Assembly: GCA_021800445.1 (NCBI GenBank)
Contig: JAJYYZ010000015.1
Location: 1-42,797 of the forward strand
DNA from: a bacterium
Lineage (GTDB): Bacteria > Thermotogota > Thermotogae > Mesoaciditogales > Mesoaciditogaceae
DNA: 42,797 nucleotides
Reading direction: 5' to 3'
Within the stretch, counting starts at the first letter, position 1; each line of letters starts with the position of its first letter. The translations under genes and the position numbers were made by a program. Of this stretch, positions 31,442-39,631 are shown piece after piece. The notes under the pieces were generated by a model, which worked only from the letters and a program-made list of their open reading frames with translations, had not been told where the DNA came from and searched no databases.

Positions 31442-32269
31442 TTACCATAAATCCGATCTTTGAAATATGTAAGGTTTAAAATTTTCAATCAAAAGTTGGG
31501 TAATAATTCCAGGTTCGTCTTGAAAAATAGAACGATTCTCTATTTTTCTGACCGGTATTATGCCGGCACTTGTTCTTGTCAAAAAGCATTCAGAACAGTT
31601 AAAAAGTTCATCTACATTGACAAGTCTTTCATCGATTCTTATCTCGAGCGATTTTGCAAGATCTATAACAACTTCTCTTGTTATCCCATCCAATATGCCA
31701 GTCTCAATCGATGGCGTGACAAGCGTGTTGTTTTCGACAAGAAAAAGGTTACTCATAAATCCTTCGGCTACAAATCCACGGCTGTTCAGCATCAAAACCT
31801 CGTAGAAATTTTCTTTTCCCTGTCGGGCGATCATCAAATTGGCGTGAGAGGTGGTTTTAAGGGCAGAAGGAAGAGATGATTCATCCATCTTTCTTAACTT
31901 TGATATGCCGATGTCCACTCCATACGTGTAAATGTCTGAAGTCGGGGCCTGCAATTCCATGATATAGACAAGAAAAAGGGGTTTCTTACCATCACCGTTT
32001 GTCAGGACGACTCTTATGGTACAGTCTTCTTTTACATCTTTTATTCCATCAAGAAGAATGGACTTGAATTCCTCAAAATCCATTCTGAAAGGTATTCCCA
32101 AAATCTGAGATGACCTTTTAAAGCGATCGAAATGTTTTTGAGGAGCGAACAGTGAACCATTGTAGGTTCTCAAACTCTCGTAAACTCCTTCTCCGTACAT
32201 GAATCCGCGATCCACAGCACTTATAAGCACTTCTTCATCGTGCCATTTCGAATCAAAGTATATTCTCAT
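31442..32269 (-). CDS. PLP-dependent class IV aminotransferase (BCAT / D-amino-acid aminotransferase / ADC lyase family)
   Basis: A 275-residue fold-type IV PLP enzyme. Motifs: SAVDRGFMYGEGVYESLRTY, the catalytic Lys of ALKTTSHANLMIAR, GFVAEGFMSNLFLVEN and GILDGITREVV. The family contains branched-chain aminotransferases, D-alanine aminotransferases and 4-amino-4-deoxychorismate lyase (PabC). The length (about 275) and the TS in place of the BCAT-typical T-x-Y make PabC or a D-amino-acid enzyme at least as likely as IlvE. The start is ATG at 32269. It is the last gene of the unit containing mtaB and the degenerate ABC protein, with a 12-base gap. Confidence 0.88.
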   Translation of the reverse strand: MRIYFDSKWHDEEVLISAVDRGFMYGEGVYESLRTYNGSLFAPQKHFDRFKRSSQILGIPFRMDFEEFKSILLDGIKDVKEDCTIRVVLTNGDGKKPLFLVYIMELQAPTSDIYTYGVDIGISKLRKMDESSLPSALKTTSHANLMIARQGKENFYEVLMLNSRGFVAEGFMSNLFLVENNTLVTPSIETGILDGITREVVIDLAKSLEIRIDERLVNVDELFNCSECFLTRTSAGIIPVRKIENRSIFQDEPGIITQLLIENFKPYIFQRSDLW

Positions 32270-32281
32270 GCGTACACCCCC

Positions 32282-33484
32282 TCAGACATCGATTTGAACA
32301 AAATCTCCAACTTTGGCATCGCTTCTGAAATTGTACTTGAGATAGTAATCGTTGAAACCTTCGCAAAACCCATCTTTGATTTCTTCGACAAGAATTCTTT
32401 GGCTGGATCCCGTTAATTTTTCTCTAAACTTTTTCTCAAGATGATTTGAAAGAGATTTCAACAATTTTACTCTGATCTTTTTGGTAAAATCACCAACGCC
32501 GTTTTCCATTCTGGAAGCCTTCGTCCCGTTTTTGGGGGAAAATGGAAATGCGTGTATTCTCATCACATCTATATTTGAAAGTAATTCGATGGTTTTATCG
32601 AAATCTTCGTTCTTTTCCGTTGGAAAACCGGCTATGATATCAACAGAAAATGCAAATAAGGGATCTATCGATCTGAACCTTTGAACGGTTTTCATCACAT
32701 GGTTGGCAGTGTAATTTCTCCCCATATCACGTAGCACAGCGTCAGATCCACTTTGAACGGATAGATGAAGATGATGGCAGAGTTTTTCGTCATTTTCAAA
32801 CAAATTTTCAAGTGTCATGGCATTAAGAGGATCTATTGAACTAAGTCTCACTCTGAATTTTCCGTCTACTTTCGATATCGCATCGAGTAGATCTCTTAAT
32901 TTTAAACCGTTGTCATCGTAAAGTGCAACATTTATTCCGCTTACGACGATTTCTTTTATTCCAGAGTCAACCATATGACGTACTTCGTCAAGCGCCATGC
33001 CGAGAGATTTTGAACGTATCTTTGTACCTCTAAAATGCGGAACGGCACAATAGGCACATCCCCAGTTACAACCATTTTCAACACTTAAAAAGCCACGCGT
33101 TCGGTCGGGATTTTTCGAAATTGAATAGTTCATCGCATCGTTGAGAAAATAAGCGGACGACTCTATTTTCCCGATTTTATCTAGATATTCGATGATTCTC
33201 ATCTTTTCTCCGTTTCCCAGTACAAGATCGAAATCCGGAACTTCTCCATCGTGAACGGCACAGCCTGCAAGCACTATCTTTGCTTTGGAATTTCGCTTAA
33301 AACGCCTTGCTATCTGCAAAGATTGACGCTTCGCTTCGGATGTTACGGCGCAACTGTTAACCACAACAACATCGGCATCTTTGAAATCGGTTCTTTCATA
33401 TCCGATACCTTCGAGCAATTCGGATATCTTTGCGCTTTCATATTGGTTGAATTTACATCCAAGGGTGTAAATATGGTACTTCAC
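32282..33484 (-). CDS. mtaB: tRNA (t6A37) methylthiotransferase MtaB
   Basis: A 400-residue methylthiotransferase that converts t6A37 to ms2t6A37 in tRNA. The N-terminal UPF0004 domain shows YTLGCKFNQYES, VVVNSCAVTSEAKRQS and VLAGCA with three Cys for the auxiliary cluster. The radical SAM domain has GCNWGCAYCAVPHFRG (CxxxCxxC), HLHLSVQSGSDAVLRDMGR and IIAGFPTE. A C-terminal TRAM-like part follows. The GCKFNQYES motif is the MtaB rather than MiaB form. The start is ATG at 33484, 12 bases after the degenerate ABC gene. It acts on the product of the Sua5/YrdC pathway, whose gene is also in this window. Confidence 0.95.
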   Translation of the reverse strand: MKYHIYTLGCKFNQYESAKISELLEGIGYERTDFKDADVVVVNSCAVTSEAKRQSLQIARRFKRNSKAKIVLAGCAVHDGEVPDFDLVLGNGEKMRIIEYLDKIGKIESSAYFLNDAMNYSISKNPDRTRGFLSVENGCNWGCAYCAVPHFRGTKIRSKSLGMALDEVRHMVDSGIKEIVVSGINVALYDDNGLKLRDLLDAISKVDGKFRVRLSSIDPLNAMTLENLFENDEKLCHHLHLSVQSGSDAVLRDMGRNYTANHVMKTVQRFRSIDPLFAFSVDIIAGFPTEKNEDFDKTIELLSNIDVMRIHAFPFSPKNGTKASRMENGVGDFTKKIRVKLLKSLSNHLEKKFREKLTGSSQRILVEEIKDGFCEGFNDYYLKYNFRSDAKVGDFVQIDV

Positions 33485-33496
33485 CGTTAACCTCTT

Positions 33497-34219
33497 TCAG
33501 ATGTTTAGATTGGAAAATTTGAAAACCATCTCTTTTTTTGTGCCCTCAAATTCTATCCTACCATTTTTCATCATGATAATTTTATCAGATATCGGCAAAA
33601 AATTGGGCATTTTTCTTGTAGCAAGAATGAGAGTGTACTTTTGCTTCAGAGAAAGCACGACATTTTGAACGTTCAAAGCGGCCTCATCGTCAAGATGATC
33701 CACGATGCAATCAAGCGCTATAACTTCCGGTTCTCTTAAAATTGCCAACATGAGCAAAAACAACACCCTGGTGTTTCCATGAAGATCTTCAACGTAGGTA
33801 TGCATTCCTGCTTTCAAAAGATCTATAACCCCGAGTTGTTTCAACAAATTCACCATCTCATCCGAATATAAATCCACATTCCTTCCTTTGACAAGGGTTA
33901 TCATCTGGTTAACGGTTAAAGAGGATAAACTTTCTATGAACGAGGTATCAACGTAGGCTATCTTACGCCTTAAGAATTTTCTATCGGCATTCATTATGCT
34001 TTGACCATGAAAAAAAATATCACCTTTGAAATCAAGCGAATCAAAAAGTTCTTCATTCAAATGCACAATACTTCTGAGGAGCGCAGATTTACCGGAACTC
34101 CTCGGGCCATAAATAAGTACAACGTTTTTTTCTTCAACTGTTAAAGAAATATTTTCAAGCAACGAATTTCCGTCGATCTTAAGTGAAAAATCTCTAAATT
34201 CAATTAGAGGATTGCCCAT
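33497..34219 (-). CDS. degenerate PstB-like ABC ATPase-fold protein
   Basis: A 240-residue ABC protein whose frame follows PstB (LNEELFDSLDFKGDIFFHGQ, LRRKIAYV). Walker A is kept (YGPRSSGKSALL, about 37-48), as is the Walker B Asp (VIALD, Asp170). Other catalytic parts are lost: the Q-loop reads YVDTS without Gln, the signature LSGGQ is LHGNT (146-150), the catalytic Glu after Walker B is Cys171, and the H-loop His is Arg202 (ATRKM). It may bind ATP but should not hydrolyse it normally. The frame is intact and sits within an operon, which argues against a simple pseudogene. The start is ATG at 34219, overlapping a 55-codon gene by 20 bases. No permease gene is nearby. Confidence 0.85.
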   Translation of the reverse strand: MGNPLIEFRDFSLKIDGNSLLENISLTVEEKNVVLIYGPRSSGKSALLRSIVHLNEELFDSLDFKGDIFFHGQSIMNADRKFLRRKIAYVDTSFIESLSSLTVNQMITLVKGRNVDLYSDEMVNLLKQLGVIDLLKAGMHTYVEDLHGNTRVLFLLMLAILREPEVIALDCIVDHLDDEAALNVQNVVLSLKQKYTLILATRKMPNFLPISDKIIMMKNGRIEFEGTKKEMVFKFSNLNI

Positions 34220-34367
34220 TTTTTTGATCTATCTTCTGATCAAAACATCCTTCAAGAGAACGCTTCATGAACTCAGCCTTCGCTTCATCATTTTTAAAAC
34301 GAAGCATCTTTAAAAGATCGAACTGGGATACGATCCTCGGATTGTTAACGACGTTTTTGAATTTCAT
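34200..34367 (-). CDS. small protein of unknown function (55 residues)
   Basis: A short open frame that begins MKFKNVVNNPRIVSQFDLLK and ends with TGA at 34202-34200. It has a good site (AGGTAGG, six bases before ATG at 34367). It is charged and probably helical in the middle (FKNDEAKAEFMKRSLEG), with no signal peptide or membrane segment. It overlaps the degenerate ABC gene by 20 bases, so the two are probably coupled. I do not recognise the family. Confidence 0.6.
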   Translation of the reverse strand: MKFKNVVNNPRIVSQFDLLKMLRFKNDEAKAEFMKRSLEGCFDQKIDQKNGQSSN

Positions 34368-34475
34368 AATTACACCTACCTTGTATGGATCGTTTAATTC
34401 AAGTATACAGACATGATTTGTCTTTCGCTTATACCGATTTTGAATAAATCATTAAGGATGTGGATCATAAAAGAC

Positions 34476-34497
34476 AAAACCGCCCGAAAGCGGTTTT
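34476..34497 (-). terminator. terminator after osmC
   Basis: AAAACCGC, 6-base loop, GCGGTTTT, then GTCTTTTATG on the minus strand, 13 bases past the osmC stop. Confidence 0.8.
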
Positions 34498-34510
34498 ATC
34501 TTTTTTTTAA

Positions 34511-34948
34511 TCATTTTAAAACGGATATCTTAACAGGCGTTGGATTTTTAAGGTTATCGCTGACAGGACATCTGTCCTCAACGGCCTTAATCCATTTATC
34601 AAGGGTTGCTTTATCGGCACTCGTAACCGGTTTGAGATTTACTCTTATCTCTTTGTATCCTGTTCTTTCCTTTGTTGGCTTGCCCATGAATTTAGAAGGA
34701 TCCATGTCTCCTTCTATCGTCATCTCAAGGCCCTTAAGTTCCATTCCCATTTCTTTTGCCACAAGATGACCGACAACATTTAGACAACCACCCAAAGCCG
34801 CAAGAACATATTCAACCGGATTTGGCCCCTCATCTGTACCGTCAAGGTTCGGCGGTTCATCGACTATAATCTTGAACTTAGACGTGTTGACGATCAATTT
34901 CGTCGGATTCTCACACTTTGCCGTTACAGAAAATTTCATATCTGGCAT
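34511..34948 (-). CDS. OsmC/Ohr-family thiol peroxidase-like protein
   Basis: A 145-residue OsmC-family protein. The family reduces organic hydroperoxides through two Cys. Both are present: the peroxidatic Cys in LAALGGCLNVVGH (about residue 54) and the resolving Cys in EDRCPVSDNLKN (about residue 127). The DEGPNPVEYVLAALGGC start of the core helix is typical of the YhfA/OsmC subgroup. The start is ATG at 34948 behind GGAGGT. It is a single-gene unit with its own terminator. A TGTGA-N6-TCACC sequence lies 57-72 bases upstream of the start codon. Confidence 0.92.
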   Translation of the reverse strand: MPDMKFSVTAKCENPTKLIVNTSKFKIIVDEPPNLDGTDEGPNPVEYVLAALGGCLNVVGHLVAKEMGMELKGLEMTIEGDMDPSKFMGKPTKERTGYKEIRVNLKPVTSADKATLDKWIKAVEDRCPVSDNLKNPTPVKISVLK

Positions 34949-35064
34949 ATTTTCCACCTCCACTTAAATTTTACAATCTCATGGTTAAATGTTTTTGTTT
35001 TATTTGTGAATTCTTTCACCACAATTCATAAATCATCAGTTACATATATAAAGCATATGGCACA

Positions 35065-35094
35065 TTGAAAAGACGGACGGAGGCGGAGAGCATG
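35065..35094. repeat. 30-bp fragment of the dispersed repeat
   Basis: The 30 bases are identical to the reverse complement of 42704-42733, including GACGGACGGAGGCGGAGAG. The match ends abruptly on both sides. It lies in the gap between osmC and purA, close to the purA stop codon (35112). Confidence 0.8.
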
Positions 35095-35111
35095 TCACGC
35101 GTACTTGATTC

Positions 35112-36266
35112 TCACCTTTGAAAGATTTCTTCCTCAGACGGTCCGTAAGATACGTATTTAATGCGTCGCCTGACATGATGTTCTATGGCTGAAATGAAGT
35201 CTGCAAACTCCGAACTTTCCAGATTTTTCCATCCTTTTACATACTCAATCGTTGGTTTCAAACTTTCAAGATCGTATGGAACGATTTTTTTATCGTAAGA
35301 AATGCACACGCCAATCTTTTCAAGTCCATTAAGTACATCTGCCTTTGTCATGACAAGATAATCTACATTTGAAACGTTGGATGCGTATTCGAGTTGCGGA
35401 AGATCTATCCAGCCACATCTTCTTGGTCTTCCCGTTGTGGCGCCAAATTCCGAACCTCTTTTTCTGAGATCGTTTCCGGCCTCCCCAAAAATCTCTGTCG
35501 GAAACGGACCTGATCCAACGCGTGTGGTGTATGCTTTGAAAACACCCCAGACTTCGTATTTTTCGGATTTCAGACCTGATCCATAAAATGCAAATGAAGG
35601 TATCGTAGGAGTTGATGTCACGTAAGGATAAGTTCCGTACATCGGATCTAACATTATGCCTTGCGTTCCTTCGAACAAAATTTGACCTTCGACCTTTGGA
35701 TCCAAAATCCTGTCTTTGATCTTTTCAAAATGGCTCAAAAGTTGATCTGCAATAGATTGATCTCCAAAATTAGATATTTCGGCAAGCAAAGAAACTTTTT
35801 CTTTCAGATGATTCTGATCGAAAAGGTCAAAGAGGCGGATGCCTATCCTGTTGGCATCGTTTGAAACCGTAGGCCCGATTCCGCGTCCTGTTGTGCCGAC
35901 GGAATTTTTGCCTTTGATTTTTTCAATAACCCCGTCTTGCCATTTTTCAACAGGCGTTATCACCCTGCAATATGGTGACACAAACAATCTGTCTTTGATA
36001 TCCGGATATATCTTTGAAATTTCTTTTATTTCCGAATTTAAAGTTTCAAGGTCAACAAGGGTACCACGACTTATGAAAAGAAAATTTTCATCTGTTCCCG
36101 ACGGGAGTAAATGGTGAATCGTTTTTGCACTTCCATGGTAAACTGTATGCCCTGCGTTTGGTCCGCCAGAAAATCTGACGATCCATTTGTGCGATCTTGA
36201 AAGCTTTTGAACGATCTTCCCTTTTCCTTCGTCTCCCCATTGCAATCCCACAACTATCGAATCCAT
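35112..36266 (-). CDS. purA: adenylosuccinate synthetase
   Basis: A 384-residue PurA (IMP + aspartate + GTP to adenylosuccinate). The N-terminal loop VVGLQWGDEGKGKIVQKL with catalytic Asp and His (GGPNAGHTV), TTGRGIGPTVSND, ILFEGTQGIMLD and GRPRRCGWIDL are present. It is shorter than E. coli PurA (432). The start is ATG at 36266 with GGGAGGG seven bases upstream, inside the end of purB; only one base separates the purB stop from this ATG. The ordered pair purB-purA makes AMP from IMP. Confidence 0.96.
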   Translation of the reverse strand: MDSIVVGLQWGDEGKGKIVQKLSRSHKWIVRFSGGPNAGHTVYHGSAKTIHHLLPSGTDENFLFISRGTLVDLETLNSEIKEISKIYPDIKDRLFVSPYCRVITPVEKWQDGVIEKIKGKNSVGTTGRGIGPTVSNDANRIGIRLFDLFDQNHLKEKVSLLAEISNFGDQSIADQLLSHFEKIKDRILDPKVEGQILFEGTQGIMLDPMYGTYPYVTSTPTIPSFAFYGSGLKSEKYEVWGVFKAYTTRVGSGPFPTEIFGEAGNDLRKRGSEFGATTGRPRRCGWIDLPQLEYASNVSNVDYLVMTKADVLNGLEKIGVCISYDKKIVPYDLESLKPTIEYVKGWKNLESSEFADFISAIEHHVRRRIKYVSYGPSEEEIFQR

Positions 36267-36267
36267 T

Positions 36268-37551
36268 TTAATCCCTCCCTTCAAACCTTTTAAAGATATC
36301 GTCGACATGTTTTAAATAACAAGAAAGATCAAAGGCATCGTTCAAGTCGATATCTCCAACGTACGCTTTGAGAGCCTCCTTTAGACTTGAAGATTCGTTA
36401 TTCCACACTTTCATGGAAGCTTTCTGAACTATTAGATATGCTTCTTCACGGCTCATGCCATTTTCTATGAGTTTAAGTAAAACTCTTTCGGAAAACACAA
36501 GGTCGCCTGTCATGTATATGTTCGATCTCATTCTTTCTTCATCTACAACAAGACTCGTTATCATCCTGTTGAGTTCTTCGGCCATGAAATAAATTAAAGA
36601 TGTTGTATCTGGAAAGATCACACGTTCTACCGAAGAATGAGAAATGTCCCTTTCGTGCCAAAGTGAAATATCTTCCATCGCCGATAAAGCGTATCCCCTT
36701 ATGATCCTCGAAAGGCCGACTATTCTCTCGCAGTTCACAGGATTTTTCTTGTGTGGCATGGCACTCGATCCTCTTTGTGTCTTTGTGAATGGCTCTTGCA
36801 CTTCTCTTATCTCAGTTCTTTGAAGATTTCTTATTTCGGTTGCTATTCGTTCAAACTCGCTCCCGATTATGGCAAGCACGGTGATATAACTTGCATGAAG
36901 ATCCCTTGGCAGGATCTGGGTTGATATATTCGCAGGTGCAAGACCAAGTTTTTCGCAGGTAAGTTTTTCAACTTCCGGAGGAACATTGGCATAATTACCA
37001 ACAGCGCCTGAAATTTTGCCAACCCCTATTCTTTTTATCTCTGCCGTTAACCTTTCTTTTCCTCTTGATATGCCGTCATACCAGTTCAACACTTTGAGCC
37101 CAAAAGTTGTCGGCTCAGCGTGAACACCGTGAGTTCTCCCAATTACAGGTGTATGTTTGTACCGCTGTGCGAGCGCGAAAGTTGAATCCATAAGATCATC
37201 GATCTTCGAAATTATGTAATTCGCAGATTCAACGATCGCCATGGAAAAAGATGTATCCACGACATCCGAAGAGGTAAGTCCATAATGAAAATATCTCGCT
37301 TCGTCTCCCATGTTTGATGTTGCGACTTTTACAAAACCTATGACATCGTGACCAACCTGTGCTTCAACCTCAGAAATTTTCTTATCGTCCAAAATGGCGT
37401 TTTTTCTTGCAAGATCCGAATATCCTTTCGGAATAAGTCCGTACGCTTCGTAAGATTCCATAACGGCAAGTTCTACTTTGAGCCATCTTTCGTATCTTGC
37501 TTCATCAGACCATAATTTTTTCATGCATTCCGGTGTGTATCTGTCTATCAT
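36268..37551 (-). CDS. purB: adenylosuccinate lyase
   Basis: A 427-residue PurB that cleaves adenylosuccinate and SAICAR. The fumarase/aspartase signature GSSAMPHKKNP (about 264-274) holds the catalytic Ser loop. GRTHGVHAEPTTFG carries the catalytic His, and TSSDVVDT the substrate-binding segment. The start is ATG at 37551. Upstream is an extended -10 TGATAAAAT (37590-37582) without a clear -35, next to an IS-like relic. It is co-transcribed with purA. Confidence 0.96.
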   Translation of the reverse strand: MIDRYTPECMKKLWSDEARYERWLKVELAVMESYEAYGLIPKGYSDLARKNAILDDKKISEVEAQVGHDVIGFVKVATSNMGDEARYFHYGLTSSDVVDTSFSMAIVESANYIISKIDDLMDSTFALAQRYKHTPVIGRTHGVHAEPTTFGLKVLNWYDGISRGKERLTAEIKRIGVGKISGAVGNYANVPPEVEKLTCEKLGLAPANISTQILPRDLHASYITVLAIIGSEFERIATEIRNLQRTEIREVQEPFTKTQRGSSAMPHKKNPVNCERIVGLSRIIRGYALSAMEDISLWHERDISHSSVERVIFPDTTSLIYFMAEELNRMITSLVVDEERMRSNIYMTGDLVFSERVLLKLIENGMSREEAYLIVQKASMKVWNNESSSLKEALKAYVGDIDLNDAFDLSCYLKHVDDIFKRFEGRD

Positions 37552-37596
37552 GATCTCACTTTCCTCTCGTAAAGCAATATAATTTTATCATATAAG

Positions 37597-37640
37597 TGAA
37601 CTACCCCATCGTATAAACGACGGAGTCTTCTTTGAAAAAA
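37597..37640 (-). repeat. IS200/IS605-like right-end relic, family B, short form
   Basis: Minus strand: TTTTTTCAAAGAAGACTCC, then a hairpin (CGTCGT, loop TTAT, ACGATG), then GGGGTAGTTCA. It shares all blocks with 12786-12870 but without the extra 37 bases. It lies between the purB promoter and a terminator, the same arrangement as at the tmRNA gene. No transposase gene is nearby. Confidence 0.55.
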
Positions 37641-37651
37641 TAAATAAAAAT

Positions 37652-37674
37652 AAGGGCCCTAATAAGGGGCCCTT
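37652..37674 (-). terminator. terminator after psuG
   Basis: AAGGGCCC, 7-base loop, GGGCCCTT, followed on the minus strand by ATTTTTATTTATTTTTT. It closes the era-pxpABC-psuG operon. The 37675-37754 stretch between it and psuG holds nothing recognised. Confidence 0.85.
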
Positions 37675-37754
37675 TTGTATAATTAAGGGGGATAGGGGGG
37701 TATTTCACTTACTTAGACGAAGGTCATTGAATTTTGTTCAAAGAATTTTCGGTT

Positions 37755-38654
37755 TCAAATTGATTTAGATATCATTGCGGCCAAAACGGCATTCGATTTG
37801 ACGAGTTCAACATTTGCCTCAAGCGCTTTTGGAATGTATTCAACGATATGAGTAAGTAAAAATGGCGTAACATCCTTTCCGTGAATGCCAGATTTATTTG
37901 CCTTCTCAAGTGCGGTATTTATGGCTTTGTCTATGATTTCATGAGAAATTTCCTTGGATGTTTCTATTGGATTTGCGACAAGCATACCGCCTTCAAGACC
38001 CAACGCCAATTTTGCCTTGAAAATATCTGCCATCTCTTTTGGGCTATCTGCGCGCATGTAAAGTTTTGATCCGCTCTTTTGAGAATAAAATGATGGAAAG
38101 TCATCTGTTTTATACCCCACGACTGTCACACCCAAAGTTTCAAGCACTTCAAGAGTTTTTGGAATGTCAAGTATAGATTTAACTCCGGCCGAGACCACAA
38201 TTACCGGCGTCTTGGAAAGTTCAAAAAGATCCGCAGAAATATCGAAGGTATCAATAACGCCTCTGTGCACCCCTCCAACGCCTCCCGTTGCAAAGACCTT
38301 TATTCCGGCCATATTTGCGCATATCATCGTGGCTGCAACCGTTGTGGCGCCATCGAGCCCTTTCGCCACGGCATATGGCAAATCCATTCTGCTGAGTTTC
38401 AAAATGCCCTTTTGAGTAGCCATGTATTCAAGTTCATCATCGCCAAGGCCTATTTTTATGCGCCCTTTTATGACCGCTATGGTAGCAGGAATAGCGCCGT
38501 TGTCCTTGATTATCTTTTCGAGCGTTTTGGCGGTTTGTACGTTTGTGGGATACGGCATACCATGAGAGATTATGGTCGATTCGAGCGCAACGATTGGCAT
38601 ATGCGATTTTATCGCCTCTTTTACTCTTAAAGAAAGATCCATAAATTCGTTCAT
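37755..38654 (-). CDS. psuG: pseudouridine-5'-phosphate glycosidase
   Basis: A 299-residue PsuG (YeiN/IndA family) that splits pseudouridine 5'-phosphate into uracil and ribose 5-phosphate. Motifs: VALESTIISHGMPYPTN, the catalytic Lys region (AVIKGRIKIGL), FATGGVGGVHRG, VVSAGVKSILDIPKTLE (second Lys) and GKDVTPFLLTHI. No PsuK-type kinase gene is in the window. The start is ATG at 38654 with GAGGTG upstream. It overlaps pxpC by 4 bases and is the last gene of the operon that begins with era. Confidence 0.95.
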   Translation of the reverse strand: MNEFMDLSLRVKEAIKSHMPIVALESTIISHGMPYPTNVQTAKTLEKIIKDNGAIPATIAVIKGRIKIGLGDDELEYMATQKGILKLSRMDLPYAVAKGLDGATTVAATMICANMAGIKVFATGGVGGVHRGVIDTFDISADLFELSKTPVIVVSAGVKSILDIPKTLEVLETLGVTVVGYKTDDFPSFYSQKSGSKLYMRADSPKEMADIFKAKLALGLEGGMLVANPIETSKEISHEIIDKAINTALEKANKSGIHGKDVTPFLLTHIVEYIPKALEANVELVKSNAVLAAMISKSI

Positions 38655-39631
38655 TCTTTCACCTCAACGTTGAATTGTGTACCGTCGACCTTTACGAAAT
38701 AAAATTTCGATTCAACCGATCTGAGATCGTATTCGATAGATCTCAACCATCTTTCTCTTTCAACATAAAGTTTTCTTGCCATATCAACATCTGTCAATTG
38801 AAATTCTATTTCGTCATCCGGTTTTTTTTGACCGAGTGCAGGCATATCAACGGATATCACATTTGCTATTTTTGGATATCCTCCCGTTGTTTGATGATCA
38901 ACCATCATGATGATGGGAAGACCATTACCTGCCACCTGAATTGTACCATTTGTAACACCTTCTGAGACTATATCGTAACGGTCAAGATCCAATTTCGGGC
39001 CGTCAAGTCTGTATCCGGTCCTATCGCTGTCAGACGTTATTTTGTATCTGGAATTTAAAAATTCACCGTCATTTTTCAAATATCCCCATTGAGGTCCAGC
39101 GATTACCCTGATCTTCGTGGTTCCTTCAAAAACACGATTCATCTCATGTTTTACCTTCAAATGACTATCTTCAAATGCTATCAGATCGCCTGCAATTAAC
39201 TTTCTACCTTTGAATCCGCCGAATTTGGCCGGCAGACAAGTCGATTTGCTTTTGAAAATCTTCTCAACTTTCACTCCCCCGCCGATGGCAAGATAAACCC
39301 TGAATCCATTTTTCATTCCTGAAAGTCTAAGCATATCCCCGCTTTTGACATCGATGCTGCACCATGGTGCAATTTCACGACCGTTGATCGTTGCCACAGG
39401 ATCGCCACCGCAAATTGCGATTGTGCGATCGTCATCGAAGACACTTTCGAAAATCCCGCCTGTTATCTCTATCGCGCCTTCATTTTTACCATTTCCGACA
39501 AGTAAATTGGCAATTCTGAATGAAAGATCATCCATCGGTCCTGATTGTGGAATTCCATACCTTTGAAAGCCAAATCTGCCTATATCTTGAACCGTCGAAA
39601 GTAATCCGGGAATTTTGACCATCATCGACAT
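38651..39631 (-). CDS. pxpC: 5-oxoprolinase subunit C
   Basis: A 326-residue biotin-dependent carboxyltransferase-like protein (KipA family), one of three parts of the ATP-dependent prokaryotic 5-oxoprolinase, which opens 5-oxoproline to glutamate. It shows LLSTVQDIGRFGFQRYGIPQ, SGPMDDLSFRIANLLVGN and MVDHQTTGGYPKIANV. The start is ATG at 39631 in the overlap with pxpB (10 bases). Gene order pxpA-pxpB-pxpC fits a complete enzyme. Confidence 0.94.
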   Translation of the reverse strand: MSMMVKIPGLLSTVQDIGRFGFQRYGIPQSGPMDDLSFRIANLLVGNGKNEGAIEITGGIFESVFDDDRTIAICGGDPVATINGREIAPWCSIDVKSGDMLRLSGMKNGFRVYLAIGGGVKVEKIFKSKSTCLPAKFGGFKGRKLIAGDLIAFEDSHLKVKHEMNRVFEGTTKIRVIAGPQWGYLKNDGEFLNSRYKITSDSDRTGYRLDGPKLDLDRYDIVSEGVTNGTIQVAGNGLPIIMMVDHQTTGGYPKIANVISVDMPALGQKKPDDEIEFQLTDVDMARKLYVERERWLRSIEYDLRSVESKFYFVKVDGTQFNVEVKE

